A DNA stretch of 31,340 bases from JBEEJL01 sp049698095 (GTDB taxonomy: Bacteria > Pseudomonadota > Gammaproteobacteria > Burkholderiales > JBEEJL01): NCBI GenBank assembly GCA_049698095.1, contig JBAVXA010000189.1:1-31340 (forward strand), given 5' to 3'. Position numbers and translations under genes: made by a program. The notes under the pieces were generated by a model, which worked only from the letters and a program-made list of their open reading frames with translations, made no database searches and was not told the DNA's origin. Positions 24,537 to 31,340 of the stretch are shown here, in pieces; the stretch's first letter is position 1, and each line of letters begins with the position of its first letter.

Positions 24537-26690
24537 ATGAACGCCAAAAATATCGCTCTTGCCGCGGCGGCAGCTTTCACTCTCGCCAGCTGCGCATCGA
24601 CACGGCTCATGGTTGAAGAAGCCAAACGATTTGAAGTCGTACCGCTGCAGTCGTTTCAGACAAAAGTCGTTTTCGAAAAAACCTACGATGGCGTGAAGAA
24701 TGATCTGCTCACCGGCGGCCTTGGCATCAGCGGGCTTAAAAAGCCCGCCGCGCCGGCATATGCCGATGCCAAATTCCCCGAAGCAGCTGAACTGCGCACT
24801 GCCGCCATCCATGCCAACTACCGCGCGCTTAACGACTCGTCCCCAGCCGGCGGCTTCGGCGTGTTGTATGGTCCCAATATCGATACGAGCGGCAAAGCGA
24901 CATTGGGCGAAGGGCTGGTTGCGGGTGACGAATTCATTACCTACGTCGACGATGGCCTTGGCAGGCAGAATGTCACGCTGATGGTGCAAGTGCCGGCTCG
25001 GTTCGATCCGAAAAATCCGTGCATCGTGTCGGCCAGTTCGTCCGGCTCACGCGGCATTTACGGCGCCATCGGCACCGCAGGCGAATGGGGATTGAAACAT
25101 AATTGCGCCGTCGCCTACACCGACAAGGGCACCGGCACCGGCGCACATGATTTGCAGAACGACACGGTAAACCTGATTGACGGGGAGCGCGTATCAACCT
25201 TGCGCGCAGGCGTGCAGGCAAACTTCACGGCGCCGCTGAACAACGCGCAACTGGTCAAATTCAAGCAGGAAACGCCGAACCGATTCGCCTTCAAGCACGT
25301 GCACTCAAGGCAGAACCCGGAAAAAGATTGGGGCAAGCACACCCTCGACGCGATCGAGTTTGCCTTTTACGTGCTCAACCAGAAAATTACCGGTGCCCGT
25401 GCAGGCAAATATTCGCCGCGCAATACGATTGTCATTGCCTCGAGCATTTCCAACGGCGGCTCTGCCGCGCTGCGTGCGGCAGAGCAGGATACGAAAAACC
25501 TGATTTCCGGCATTGCCGTATCCGAGCCGCAGGTTTTCCCGCTGCTCGCGCAGCCGATCACGATTGTACAAGGAGGAAAGTCCTTTTCCACGCAAAGCCG
25601 CAGCCTGCTCGACTACTATACTTTGCAGAATCTGTATCAACCGTGCGCCAATCTTGCTGCCGACAACAAGACCGCGCCATTCAACCTGACGCCGCCTGCG
25701 CTGATGCAGGGCCGCTGCACGTCGCTCAAGGAAAAAGGCCTGCTCAAGTCGGAATCGCCTTTCGACCAGGCGACCGAGGCGCAAAAATTTATCAACGATT
25801 ACGGCTTCCTGGCGGAACAGAATCCTGTCGCGCCATCGCATTACGCATTCAACGTTCACCAGGCCATCGTCGTCACTTACGCCAACAGCTACGGACGCTT
25901 CGGCGTGGAAGATCATCTGTGCGGATTCAGCTTCGCTGCCACGGTCGCCGCAGGTAAAGACGTTGATCCGCTCAGCGTCGGCAACCTGCGCCCGGCGACT
26001 GGCATCGAACCGATCTTCGCCAGCAGCAGCGGCATTCCGCCCACTGGCGTCATCAGTCTGGTGTATAACGCCGCCAAGGGTGGCGCCAGGGAAGACCGCT
26101 TTGCAGTATCGCCGTCGACCGGTCGCGCCGATTTGAATCTGGACGGGGCGATCTGCATGCGTAACCTGGCGACCGGCGTCGACACGGTCAGCGGCGCGCC
26201 GCTCAGCGGCGACGAACTCGCCAGGCACCAGCGCATCGCGCAAGGCATCAGCGAAGTGAAAGCCAGCGGCAATTTGCGCGGCAAACCGGCGATTATTGTG
26301 AACGGCCGCGCCGACGGCGTAGTGGCACCGAACTTCTCCTCACGCAGCTACTTTGCCGCCAACCAGCGCGCAGAGGGCGCGGCGAGTAAACTGAAATACA
26401 TCGAAGTCGCCAACGCCCATCACCTCGACGCCTTCAACGTGTTTGCCGGATTCGACGGCCGCTTTGTTCCGCTCCACGTATATTTCACCAGCGCTCTCGA
26501 TGCGATGTGGAATCACCTGAAAAACGGCGTGCCATTGCCCGCAAGCCAGGTGGTGCGGCCGACACCGCGCCAGCTGGTGAACGGCAAGGCCGTTGAACTC
26601 GGCGTCGCCAATCTCGCGCCGATTGTCGCAGTCGCGCCAGCCGATGCGGCAATTACATTTGACGGCAACTCCTTACGCATCCCCGACTAA
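24537..26690 (+). CDS. 3-hydroxybutyrate oligomer hydrolase (3HBOH family) lipoprotein, mirror copy
   Basis: Identical to 4651-6804. 717 residues, lipobox LASC with Cys19, nucleophile motif SISNG with Ser305 and a C-terminal histidine pair at 628-629. Splits 3-hydroxybutyrate oligomers. The start is set by AGGGGA at 24527-24532; the upstream 39-bp spacer is very AT-rich. Confidence 0.88.
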   Translation: MNAKNIALAAAAAFTLASCASTRLMVEEAKRFEVVPLQSFQTKVVFEKTYDGVKNDLLTGGLGISGLKKPAAPAYADAKFPEAAELRTAAIHANYRALNDSSPAGGFGVLYGPNIDTSGKATLGEGLVAGDEFITYVDDGLGRQNVTLMVQVPARFDPKNPCIVSASSSGSRGIYGAIGTAGEWGLKHNCAVAYTDKGTGTGAHDLQNDTVNLIDGERVSTLRAGVQANFTAPLNNAQLVKFKQETPNRFAFKHVHSRQNPEKDWGKHTLDAIEFAFYVLNQKITGARAGKYSPRNTIVIASSISNGGSAALRAAEQDTKNLISGIAVSEPQVFPLLAQPITIVQGGKSFSTQSRSLLDYYTLQNLYQPCANLAADNKTAPFNLTPPALMQGRCTSLKEKGLLKSESPFDQATEAQKFINDYGFLAEQNPVAPSHYAFNVHQAIVVTYANSYGRFGVEDHLCGFSFAATVAAGKDVDPLSVGNLRPATGIEPIFASSSGIPPTGVISLVYNAAKGGAREDRFAVSPSTGRADLNLDGAICMRNLATGVDTVSGAPLSGDELARHQRIAQGISEVKASGNLRGKPAIIVNGRADGVVAPNFSSRSYFAANQRAEGAASKLKYIEVANAHHLDAFNVFAGFDGRFVPLHVYFTSALDAMWNHLKNGVPLPASQVVRPTPRQLVNGKAVELGVANLAPIVAVAPADAAITFDGNSLRIPD

Positions 26691-26707
26691 TCCACTGGAA
26701 TCCAGCC

Positions 26708-27493
26708 ATGACCGCCACCCTGCTCGTTGAACGCCGCAATCATGTTTTATTGCTAACTATCAGCAATCCGGAAAAGCGCAACGCCCTGTCGCACGAGATG
26801 TATGAAATCGGCGCACGCGAATTAAAACAGGCGGCTGCCGACAACGCCATCGGCGCCGCGATTATCTTGGGCGCCGATGGCAATTTCTGCAGCGGCGGCG
26901 ATCTGTCGCAAATCGCCCAGGGCCGTTCTCTGCCGAAATCGCATACGGCCGAGGGCATCGAGCAATTGCACGGCTTTATTAACGCGATCAAACAATTTCC
27001 CAAGCCTGTCATCGCCGCGGTCGAGGGCAACGCCGCCGGCGCCGGGTTTTCCATTGCATTGGCTTGCGATTTTATTGTGGCGGCGGAAAATGCGCGCTTC
27101 AGCATGGCGTATGTCAAAGTCGGCCTCAGTCCGGACGGCGGCGGCACCGCCTCGCTGGCCATGTGCCTGCCGCGTCAGATTGCCAACGAGCTGGCGATGG
27201 AAGGTGTCACCGTCTCCACGCCGTCGTTGCATTCTCTCGGCTTGATTAACCGCATGACCACGCCGGGACAGGCGTTGACGGAAGCATTGAACTGGGCACA
27301 ACAGCTGGCAAAAGGTCCGCACGCCGCCATGGGACGCATCAAGCAACTGATGCATGCCGCCTATGGCGATGGTTTTCAGGCTCAGCTCAATCGCGAACGC
27401 GACAATTTTGTCGAGAGCCTTCATTCGCCGGATTGTGGCGAAGGCATTACCGCCTTCCTGCAGAAACGTGCGCCGGTTTTTAATCGGGACTGA
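26708..27493 (+). CDS. Enoyl-CoA hydratase/isomerase family protein, mirror copy
   Basis: Identical to 3848-4633. 261-residue crotonase-fold enzyme with the CSGGDL and AGAGFS oxyanion segments and the PaaG-like GLSPDGGG strand. Hydratase or double-bond isomerase of the same operon. Confidence 0.86.
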   Translation: MTATLLVERRNHVLLLTISNPEKRNALSHEMYEIGARELKQAAADNAIGAAIILGADGNFCSGGDLSQIAQGRSLPKSHTAEGIEQLHGFINAIKQFPKPVIAAVEGNAAGAGFSIALACDFIVAAENARFSMAYVKVGLSPDGGGTASLAMCLPRQIANELAMEGVTVSTPSLHSLGLINRMTTPGQALTEALNWAQQLAKGPHAAMGRIKQLMHAAYGDGFQAQLNRERDNFVESLHSPDCGEGITAFLQKRAPVFNRD

Positions 27494-27535
27494 AAAGATA
27501 ACGCCGCTCGTCTCGCGCGGTCCAAGGAAACAAAC

Positions 27536-28420
27536 ATGCTCGAACATCACTACGCCGAAGTGAATAACATCCGCCTGCATTACGTCACTTCCGGCGAGGC
27601 GAAAAACCGCAAGCTGATTTTGTTTGTGCATGGCTTCCCGGAATTCTGGTACGAATGGGAGAGTCAGCTGCTTGAATTCGGCAAAGACTATTTTGCCGTC
27701 GCGCCGGATCTGCGCGGATTCAATCTGTCCGCCAAGCCGACTGAAGTAAAACAATATCGCGCGCATCACATCGTTGAGGACCTGCACCTGCTGGCCGAAA
27801 CGCTTGGCTACCGGAAGTTCATTCTGGTTGCGCACGATTGGGGCGGCGCTGCGGCCTGGCAGTTTGCCATTTCGCACCCGCAACTGCTGGAAAAACTCAT
27901 CATCATCAACTCGCCGCATCCGCTGACTTTCATGCGCGAATTGATTAACAATCCGGCGCAGCAGGCCGCAAGCCGTTACATGAATTTTTTCCGCACCGAC
28001 AAGGCAGAGGCGGCGTTGCAGGAGAATAATTACGCAAGACTGTGCAAAATGATGGAGATGGGAACCAACACGGCGTGGTTCAACGACGAAGTGAAAGCAA
28101 AATATATCCAAGCCTGGTCGCAACCCGGCGCGCTAACCGGCGGGTTGAATTATTACCGTGCAACGCCGATGTACCCGCCGACGGAAAACGACCCCGGGCC
28201 AACGGCGCTCAAGCTCGACCCGGCGCAATTTCGTATCAACGTGCCAACGCTGGTCATCTGGGGCGAAAAAGATAGCGCGCTACTGGCAAGCAATCTTGAC
28301 GGCCTTGACGAATATGTGGGTGACTTGCAAGTCAAAAAGATTGCGGACGGATCGCATTGGGTCAGCCATGAAAAACCCGAGCTGGTGAACCAGACCATTC
28401 GCCAGTTCATTCAATCGTAA
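27536..28420 (+). CDS. Alpha/beta hydrolase, epoxide hydrolase-like, mirror copy
   Basis: Identical to 2921-3805. 294 residues, nucleophile Asp101 in AHDWGG, His274, HGFP oxyanion motif. AAGGAAA at 27524-27530 sets the start. Probably an epoxide hydrolase; haloalkane dehalogenase is less likely. Confidence 0.85.
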   Translation: MLEHHYAEVNNIRLHYVTSGEAKNRKLILFVHGFPEFWYEWESQLLEFGKDYFAVAPDLRGFNLSAKPTEVKQYRAHHIVEDLHLLAETLGYRKFILVAHDWGGAAAWQFAISHPQLLEKLIIINSPHPLTFMRELINNPAQQAASRYMNFFRTDKAEAALQENNYARLCKMMEMGTNTAWFNDEVKAKYIQAWSQPGALTGGLNYYRATPMYPPTENDPGPTALKLDPAQFRINVPTLVIWGEKDSALLASNLDGLDEYVGDLQVKKIADGSHWVSHEKPELVNQTIRQFIQS

Positions 28421-28468
28421 TAAATATTAACTATTTGTTTATATTGAAGTATTCAAGGAAAGTAAAAT

Positions 28469-29443
28469 ATGAAAGCGATGTTGTGCAAACAATTCGGCCC
28501 GCCCGAATCGTTGGTGTTGGAAGAAGTACCTGCATTGAAAGCAGACAAGGATAAAGTCGTCATCGACGTCAAAGCCTGCGGCGTCAATTTTCCCGATACG
28601 CTGATTATCCAGAACAAATATCAGTTCAAGCCTGAGCTTCCATTTTCACCCGGCGGCGAAGTCGCCGGTGTGGTCAAGCAGGTCGGCGAAGGTGTGACCA
28701 GCGTGAAAGTCGGCGACCGGGTGATTGCGTTCACCGGTTGGGGCGGTTTTGCCGAAGAAGTCGTAACCGATGCCGCACGCCTGATTCCGATTCCGGACGG
28801 AATGGACTTCCCCACTGCGTCGGCATTCGTCATGACCTACGGCACCTCTCACCACGCGCTGAAGGACCGCGCGCAAATCCTGCCGGGCGAAACCTTGCTC
28901 GTGCTTGGCGCAGCAGGCGGCGTGGGACTCGCGGCGGTTGAACTCGGCAAGATCATGGGGGCGCGCGTCATCGCCGCCGCGTCGACCGACGAAAAACTTG
29001 CCGTATGCAAACAGCATGGCGCCGACGAAATGATCAACTACAGCTCGCAGGACTTGCGCGAGCGCATCAAGGAAATAACCGGCGGCAAAGGCGTCGATGT
29101 GATTTACGACGCCGTTGGCGGCCCGTACACCGAACCCGCATTGCGCAGCATGGCATGGAAAGGCAGATTGCTGGTCGTCGGTTTCGCCGCCGGCGACATC
29201 CCGAAAATCCCGTTGAATCTTACCTTGCTTAAAGGCTGTTCAATCGTTGGTGTATTCTGGGGCGACTTCACCAAACGCGAACCGAAAAATAATGCTGCCA
29301 GCCTGCGCGAACTCGGCATGTGGTTCATGCAAGGCAAACTCAAGCCGCACATTTCGGCAACCTATCCGCTGGCGCGCGCGGCGGATGCCTTGAACGACAT
29401 GATGAACCGTAAGGTCATGGGGAAAGTCGTGCTGGTGACCTGA
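28469..29443 (+). CDS. NADPH:quinone oxidoreductase-like MDR protein, mirror copy
   Basis: Identical to 1898-2872. 324-residue zinc-free MDR reductase with GAAGGVG at 147-153. Preceded by a 48-bp AT-rich gap (28421-28468) containing AAGGAA at 28455-28460. Confidence 0.88.
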   Translation: MKAMLCKQFGPPESLVLEEVPALKADKDKVVIDVKACGVNFPDTLIIQNKYQFKPELPFSPGGEVAGVVKQVGEGVTSVKVGDRVIAFTGWGGFAEEVVTDAARLIPIPDGMDFPTASAFVMTYGTSHHALKDRAQILPGETLLVLGAAGGVGLAAVELGKIMGARVIAAASTDEKLAVCKQHGADEMINYSSQDLRERIKEITGGKGVDVIYDAVGGPYTEPALRSMAWKGRLLVVGFAAGDIPKIPLNLTLLKGCSIVGVFWGDFTKREPKNNAASLRELGMWFMQGKLKPHISATYPLARAADALNDMMNRKVMGKVVLVT

Positions 29444-29454
29444 ATGGGGACATC

Positions 29455-30054
29455 ATGAGGCTATACGGCGACCTTAAATCGGGCAATTGTTACAAAGTCG
29501 CATTGCTGCTAGGGCAATTGGACGCCGCCTACGAATTCGTGCCAATCGATATCATGAAAGGCGAAACGCGCAAGCCGGAATTCATGAGCATCAACCCGAA
29601 CGGAAAAATCCCGCTGCTGGAAATTTCGCCCGGCCAATACCTGCCGGAATCAAATGCCATTCTCTGGTATCTCGCCGAGGACACAGCATTTTTGCCGGGC
29701 GACCGATTCCAGCGGGCGCAGGTCTTGCAATGGCTGTTTTTCGAGCAATACAGCCACGAGCCGTACGTCGCCACGGCGCGGTTCATCAAATTATATTTGG
29801 GCAACCCGCCGCAACGGCAAGCCGAATTACAGCAGAAAATTCAGCGCGGCTACGGCGCATTGGATGTGATGGAAAAACACCTGGCCGCAAACAAATTTTT
29901 TGTCGGCGGGTGCTATGGTATTGCGGACATCGGTTTGTTTGCCTACACCCATGTGGCGCATGAAGGCGGCTTCGATCTTGCCCCCTACCCTCACCTCAAC
30001 TCATGGCTGGCGCGGGTAAAAGGCCAGCCGAAATATCGGCCGATGCCTGCGTGA
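29455..30054 (+). CDS. Glutathione S-transferase family protein, mirror copy
   Basis: Identical to 1287-1886. 199-residue GST with Ser9, NGKIPLLE and PESNAI. Last gene of the operon, with GGGGA at 29446-29450. Confidence 0.86.
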   Translation: MRLYGDLKSGNCYKVALLLGQLDAAYEFVPIDIMKGETRKPEFMSINPNGKIPLLEISPGQYLPESNAILWYLAEDTAFLPGDRFQRAQVLQWLFFEQYSHEPYVATARFIKLYLGNPPQRQAELQQKIQRGYGALDVMEKHLAANKFFVGGCYGIADIGLFAYTHVAHEGGFDLAPYPHLNSWLARVKGQPKYRPMPA

Positions 30055-30063
30055 TTCATGCCG

Positions 30064-30089
30064 GCGCACTGCCCACGCAGGGCAGGCGC
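30064..30089. terminator. Hairpin between convergent genes, mirror copy
   Basis: Same 10-bp GC stem with 5-nt loop as 1252-1277, between the GST stop and the permease stop. No T-run, so a terminator role is inferred from position. Confidence 0.4.
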
Positions 30090-30092
30090 GGC

Positions 30093-31163
30093 TTACGAAA
30101 CGTCACTCACCATATCGCGCCATACGGACACTAATGCTGCCATGATTGCCGGACCGAGAAATAATCCGATCAGTCCCAGCGTTTCCAGCCCGCCGAGAAT
30201 ACCCAGCAACACCCATAAAAACGGCAATCGCGCTGCGCCGCCGATCAGCGCCGGACGGACAAAATGGTCGGCGATAAATAATACGACGCCACCAAATGTG
30301 GCGAGGCCGACGGCATAGGCAACGCTGCCCTGAGCGAACAACACGAGCGCCGCCGCGCCGAAAATAATCGGTGCGGCAAACGGAATCATCGCAAGCAAAC
30401 CGGTCATTGCGCCGAGCATCGCCGCGTGAGGCAAACCGCAAATGGCATAGGCGATGCCAAGCAGCACGCCTTCACCCAAGCCGACCAACACCAAACCGTT
30501 CACCGTCGCCTGCACTGCCCGCACCGTATGTTCACCGTAGCGCACGCTGGCATCGCCGAGCGCGCGATGCGCCAGATGCGCCAGTTCTTTGACCAGGCGT
30601 CCGCCGTCGCGAAACAGAAAAAATAAGGTCACCAGCGCAAACCCGAGCATCGCGCTCCGATGCAATAATTGCACGCCGAATATTTTGCTCCACTCCATTA
30701 TCCTGCCTGGCTCGATCTGGCCGAGTAATTCCTTCGCCGATGCAGGGTTGGCGAGATTTGCCTGCCACCATTCAAGGGCATTGGCGCCGATGAAAGGAAT
30801 GCGCGCCACCCAATCGGGAGCGGCCATGCCGGTGGTTTGAATTTCCGTTGCGATACGGACTAATGATTGCGCTTCGCGTGTAAGTTGTATCGCTGCATAC
30901 GCCAGCGGCACAATCAACAAGGCGCTGACAAGCAGGGTAAATAATATCGGCGCCCATACGCCTGACGATTTTGCCGGGAAATGGTTTGCAAACTTGAGGT
31001 AGGTTGGCCAGGTAGCGATGGCGATGACGGCGGCCCATGCGAGGGCGATCAGAAAGCCATGCAGCAACCAGATGCCGAGCAAGAGTAACGCAGAGCCCTC
31101 AACGATGCGTGTGGCGTATTGTGTGGGAGAAAGTTCTGTCGGAATCGCATCTACGCCGCGCAT
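30093..31163 (-). CDS. AI-2E transporter family permease, mirror copy
   Basis: Identical to 178-1248. 356-residue polytopic membrane protein of the AI-2E/PerM family, converging on the GST gene. A 19-residue longer version starting at 31220 is possible but lacks a ribosome-binding site. The remaining 31164-31313 holds no recognisable gene. Confidence 0.85.
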   Translation of the reverse strand: MRGVDAIPTELSPTQYATRIVEGSALLLLGIWLLHGFLIALAWAAVIAIATWPTYLKFANHFPAKSSGVWAPILFTLLVSALLIVPLAYAAIQLTREAQSLVRIATEIQTTGMAAPDWVARIPFIGANALEWWQANLANPASAKELLGQIEPGRIMEWSKIFGVQLLHRSAMLGFALVTLFFLFRDGGRLVKELAHLAHRALGDASVRYGEHTVRAVQATVNGLVLVGLGEGVLLGIAYAICGLPHAAMLGAMTGLLAMIPFAAPIIFGAAALVLFAQGSVAYAVGLATFGGVVLFIADHFVRPALIGGAARLPFLWVLLGILGGLETLGLIGLFLGPAIMAALVSVWRDMVSDVS

Positions 31164-31313
31164 CGTAACCTTTTGCTTTAATTTAATATTTGAATAATAA
31201 GCAGGCGCGGGTGATGCCATAATGTCGTTAACAAAACATGCGATTCAAAGCGCTTGCGCGCAGAATCTGCTCTCGACTTTCAGCCTGCAAATAGCAGCGG
31301 TAAAGCGGAACTG

Positions 31314-31340
31314 CAGATGCCTTGCTTCGTTCAGGATGAC
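31314..31340. repeat. Degenerate dispersed repeat at the right contig end
   Basis: Mirror of 1-27, ending cttcgttcaggatgac. It matches 17 of 27 positions of the hairpin at 9352-9378 on the same strand, consistent with two diverged members of one short palindromic repeat family. Confidence 0.5.

Larger units (their letters stand above)
1..31340. repeat. Perfect 31.3-kb inverted repeat (two 15,670-bp arms, no spacer)
   Basis: The right half is the reverse complement of the left half. The first bases (gtcatcctgaacgaag) mirror the last (cttcgttcaggatgac), and the axis lies between 15670 and 15671 (gtgc|gcac). Every open frame in one arm has an identical partner at 31341 minus x, including non-coding shadow frames, so identity extends through all three phases. 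Long perfect spacerless palindromes are known to be unstable in bacteria, and two real copies would be expected to differ somewhere. I infer a fold-back assembly or library artefact. The alternatives are a hairpin chromosome end or a very recent head-to-head duplication. Treat the right arm as a second reading of the same locus. Confidence 0.98.

Noticed and set aside
15671..31340. Second full set of 14 genes as a true gene duplication
   Set aside because: Absolute identity, including intergenic DNA, and zero spacer fit a fold-back artefact better than two genomic copies. The copies are listed but should be counted once.
1..31340. CRISPR array, tRNA/rRNA, integrase, transposase or phage genes
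   Set aside because: No regularly spaced direct repeats, no RNA-gene-like cloverleaf that I noticed, and no mobile-element proteins among the supported frames.

Overview
The window is one perfect inverted repeat. Bases 1-15670 reappear as their exact reverse complement in 15671-31340, with no spacer. Every gene in the left half has an identical twin on the opposite strand at position 31341 minus x. I found no mismatch in any paired reading frame, at the two ends, at the centre or in the intergenic stretches I compared. The unique content is therefore about 15.7 kb and 14 genes. The likeliest explanation is a fold-back (palindromic) contig or chimeric molecule, not a real 31-kb palindrome: the turn lies inside a short GC-rich palindrome, and both ends stop inside a degenerate repeat that has a related copy elsewhere in the window.

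The gene content suggests a betaproteobacterium, probably Burkholderiales or a relative. The grounds are moderately high GC, a 3-hydroxybutyrate-oligomer hydrolase (typical of PHB-making betaproteobacteria), a PaaH-type two-C-domain 3-hydroxyacyl-CoA dehydrogenase, a 400-residue PcaF/PaaJ-like thiolase, and the mix of GSTs and alpha/beta hydrolases. This is inferred from family resemblance; there is no rRNA or marker gene.

Layout of the unique half, in left-arm coordinates. An AI-2E family permease (178-1248, +) converges on a long leftward operon. Read from its promoter, that operon encodes 3-hydroxyacyl-CoA dehydrogenase, thiolase, class III CoA-transferase, a 3HB-oligomer hydrolase lipoprotein, an enoyl-CoA hydratase/isomerase, an epoxide-hydrolase-like protein, an NADPH:quinone reductase-like protein and a small GST (10914 down to 1287). 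Divergent from it, across about 130 bp, is a rightward operon: cyclase-family metal hydrolase, class II aldolase/adducin protein, a long GST-like protein, a serine alpha/beta hydrolase and an SDR (11047-15650).

Together the genes look like a catabolic island. The CoA-transferase activates an acid; hydratase, dehydrogenase and thiolase run the lower half of a beta-oxidation-like cycle; the 3HB-oligomer hydrolase feeds 3-hydroxybutyrate; and the other operon holds ring- or lactone-opening, aldol/decarboxylation and redox candidates. No regulator, dedicated transporter, acyl-CoA dehydrogenase or CoA ligase is present, so the substrate cannot be named. There are no tRNA, rRNA, CRISPR, phage or transposase genes. 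No gene-free stretch exceeds about 180 bp.
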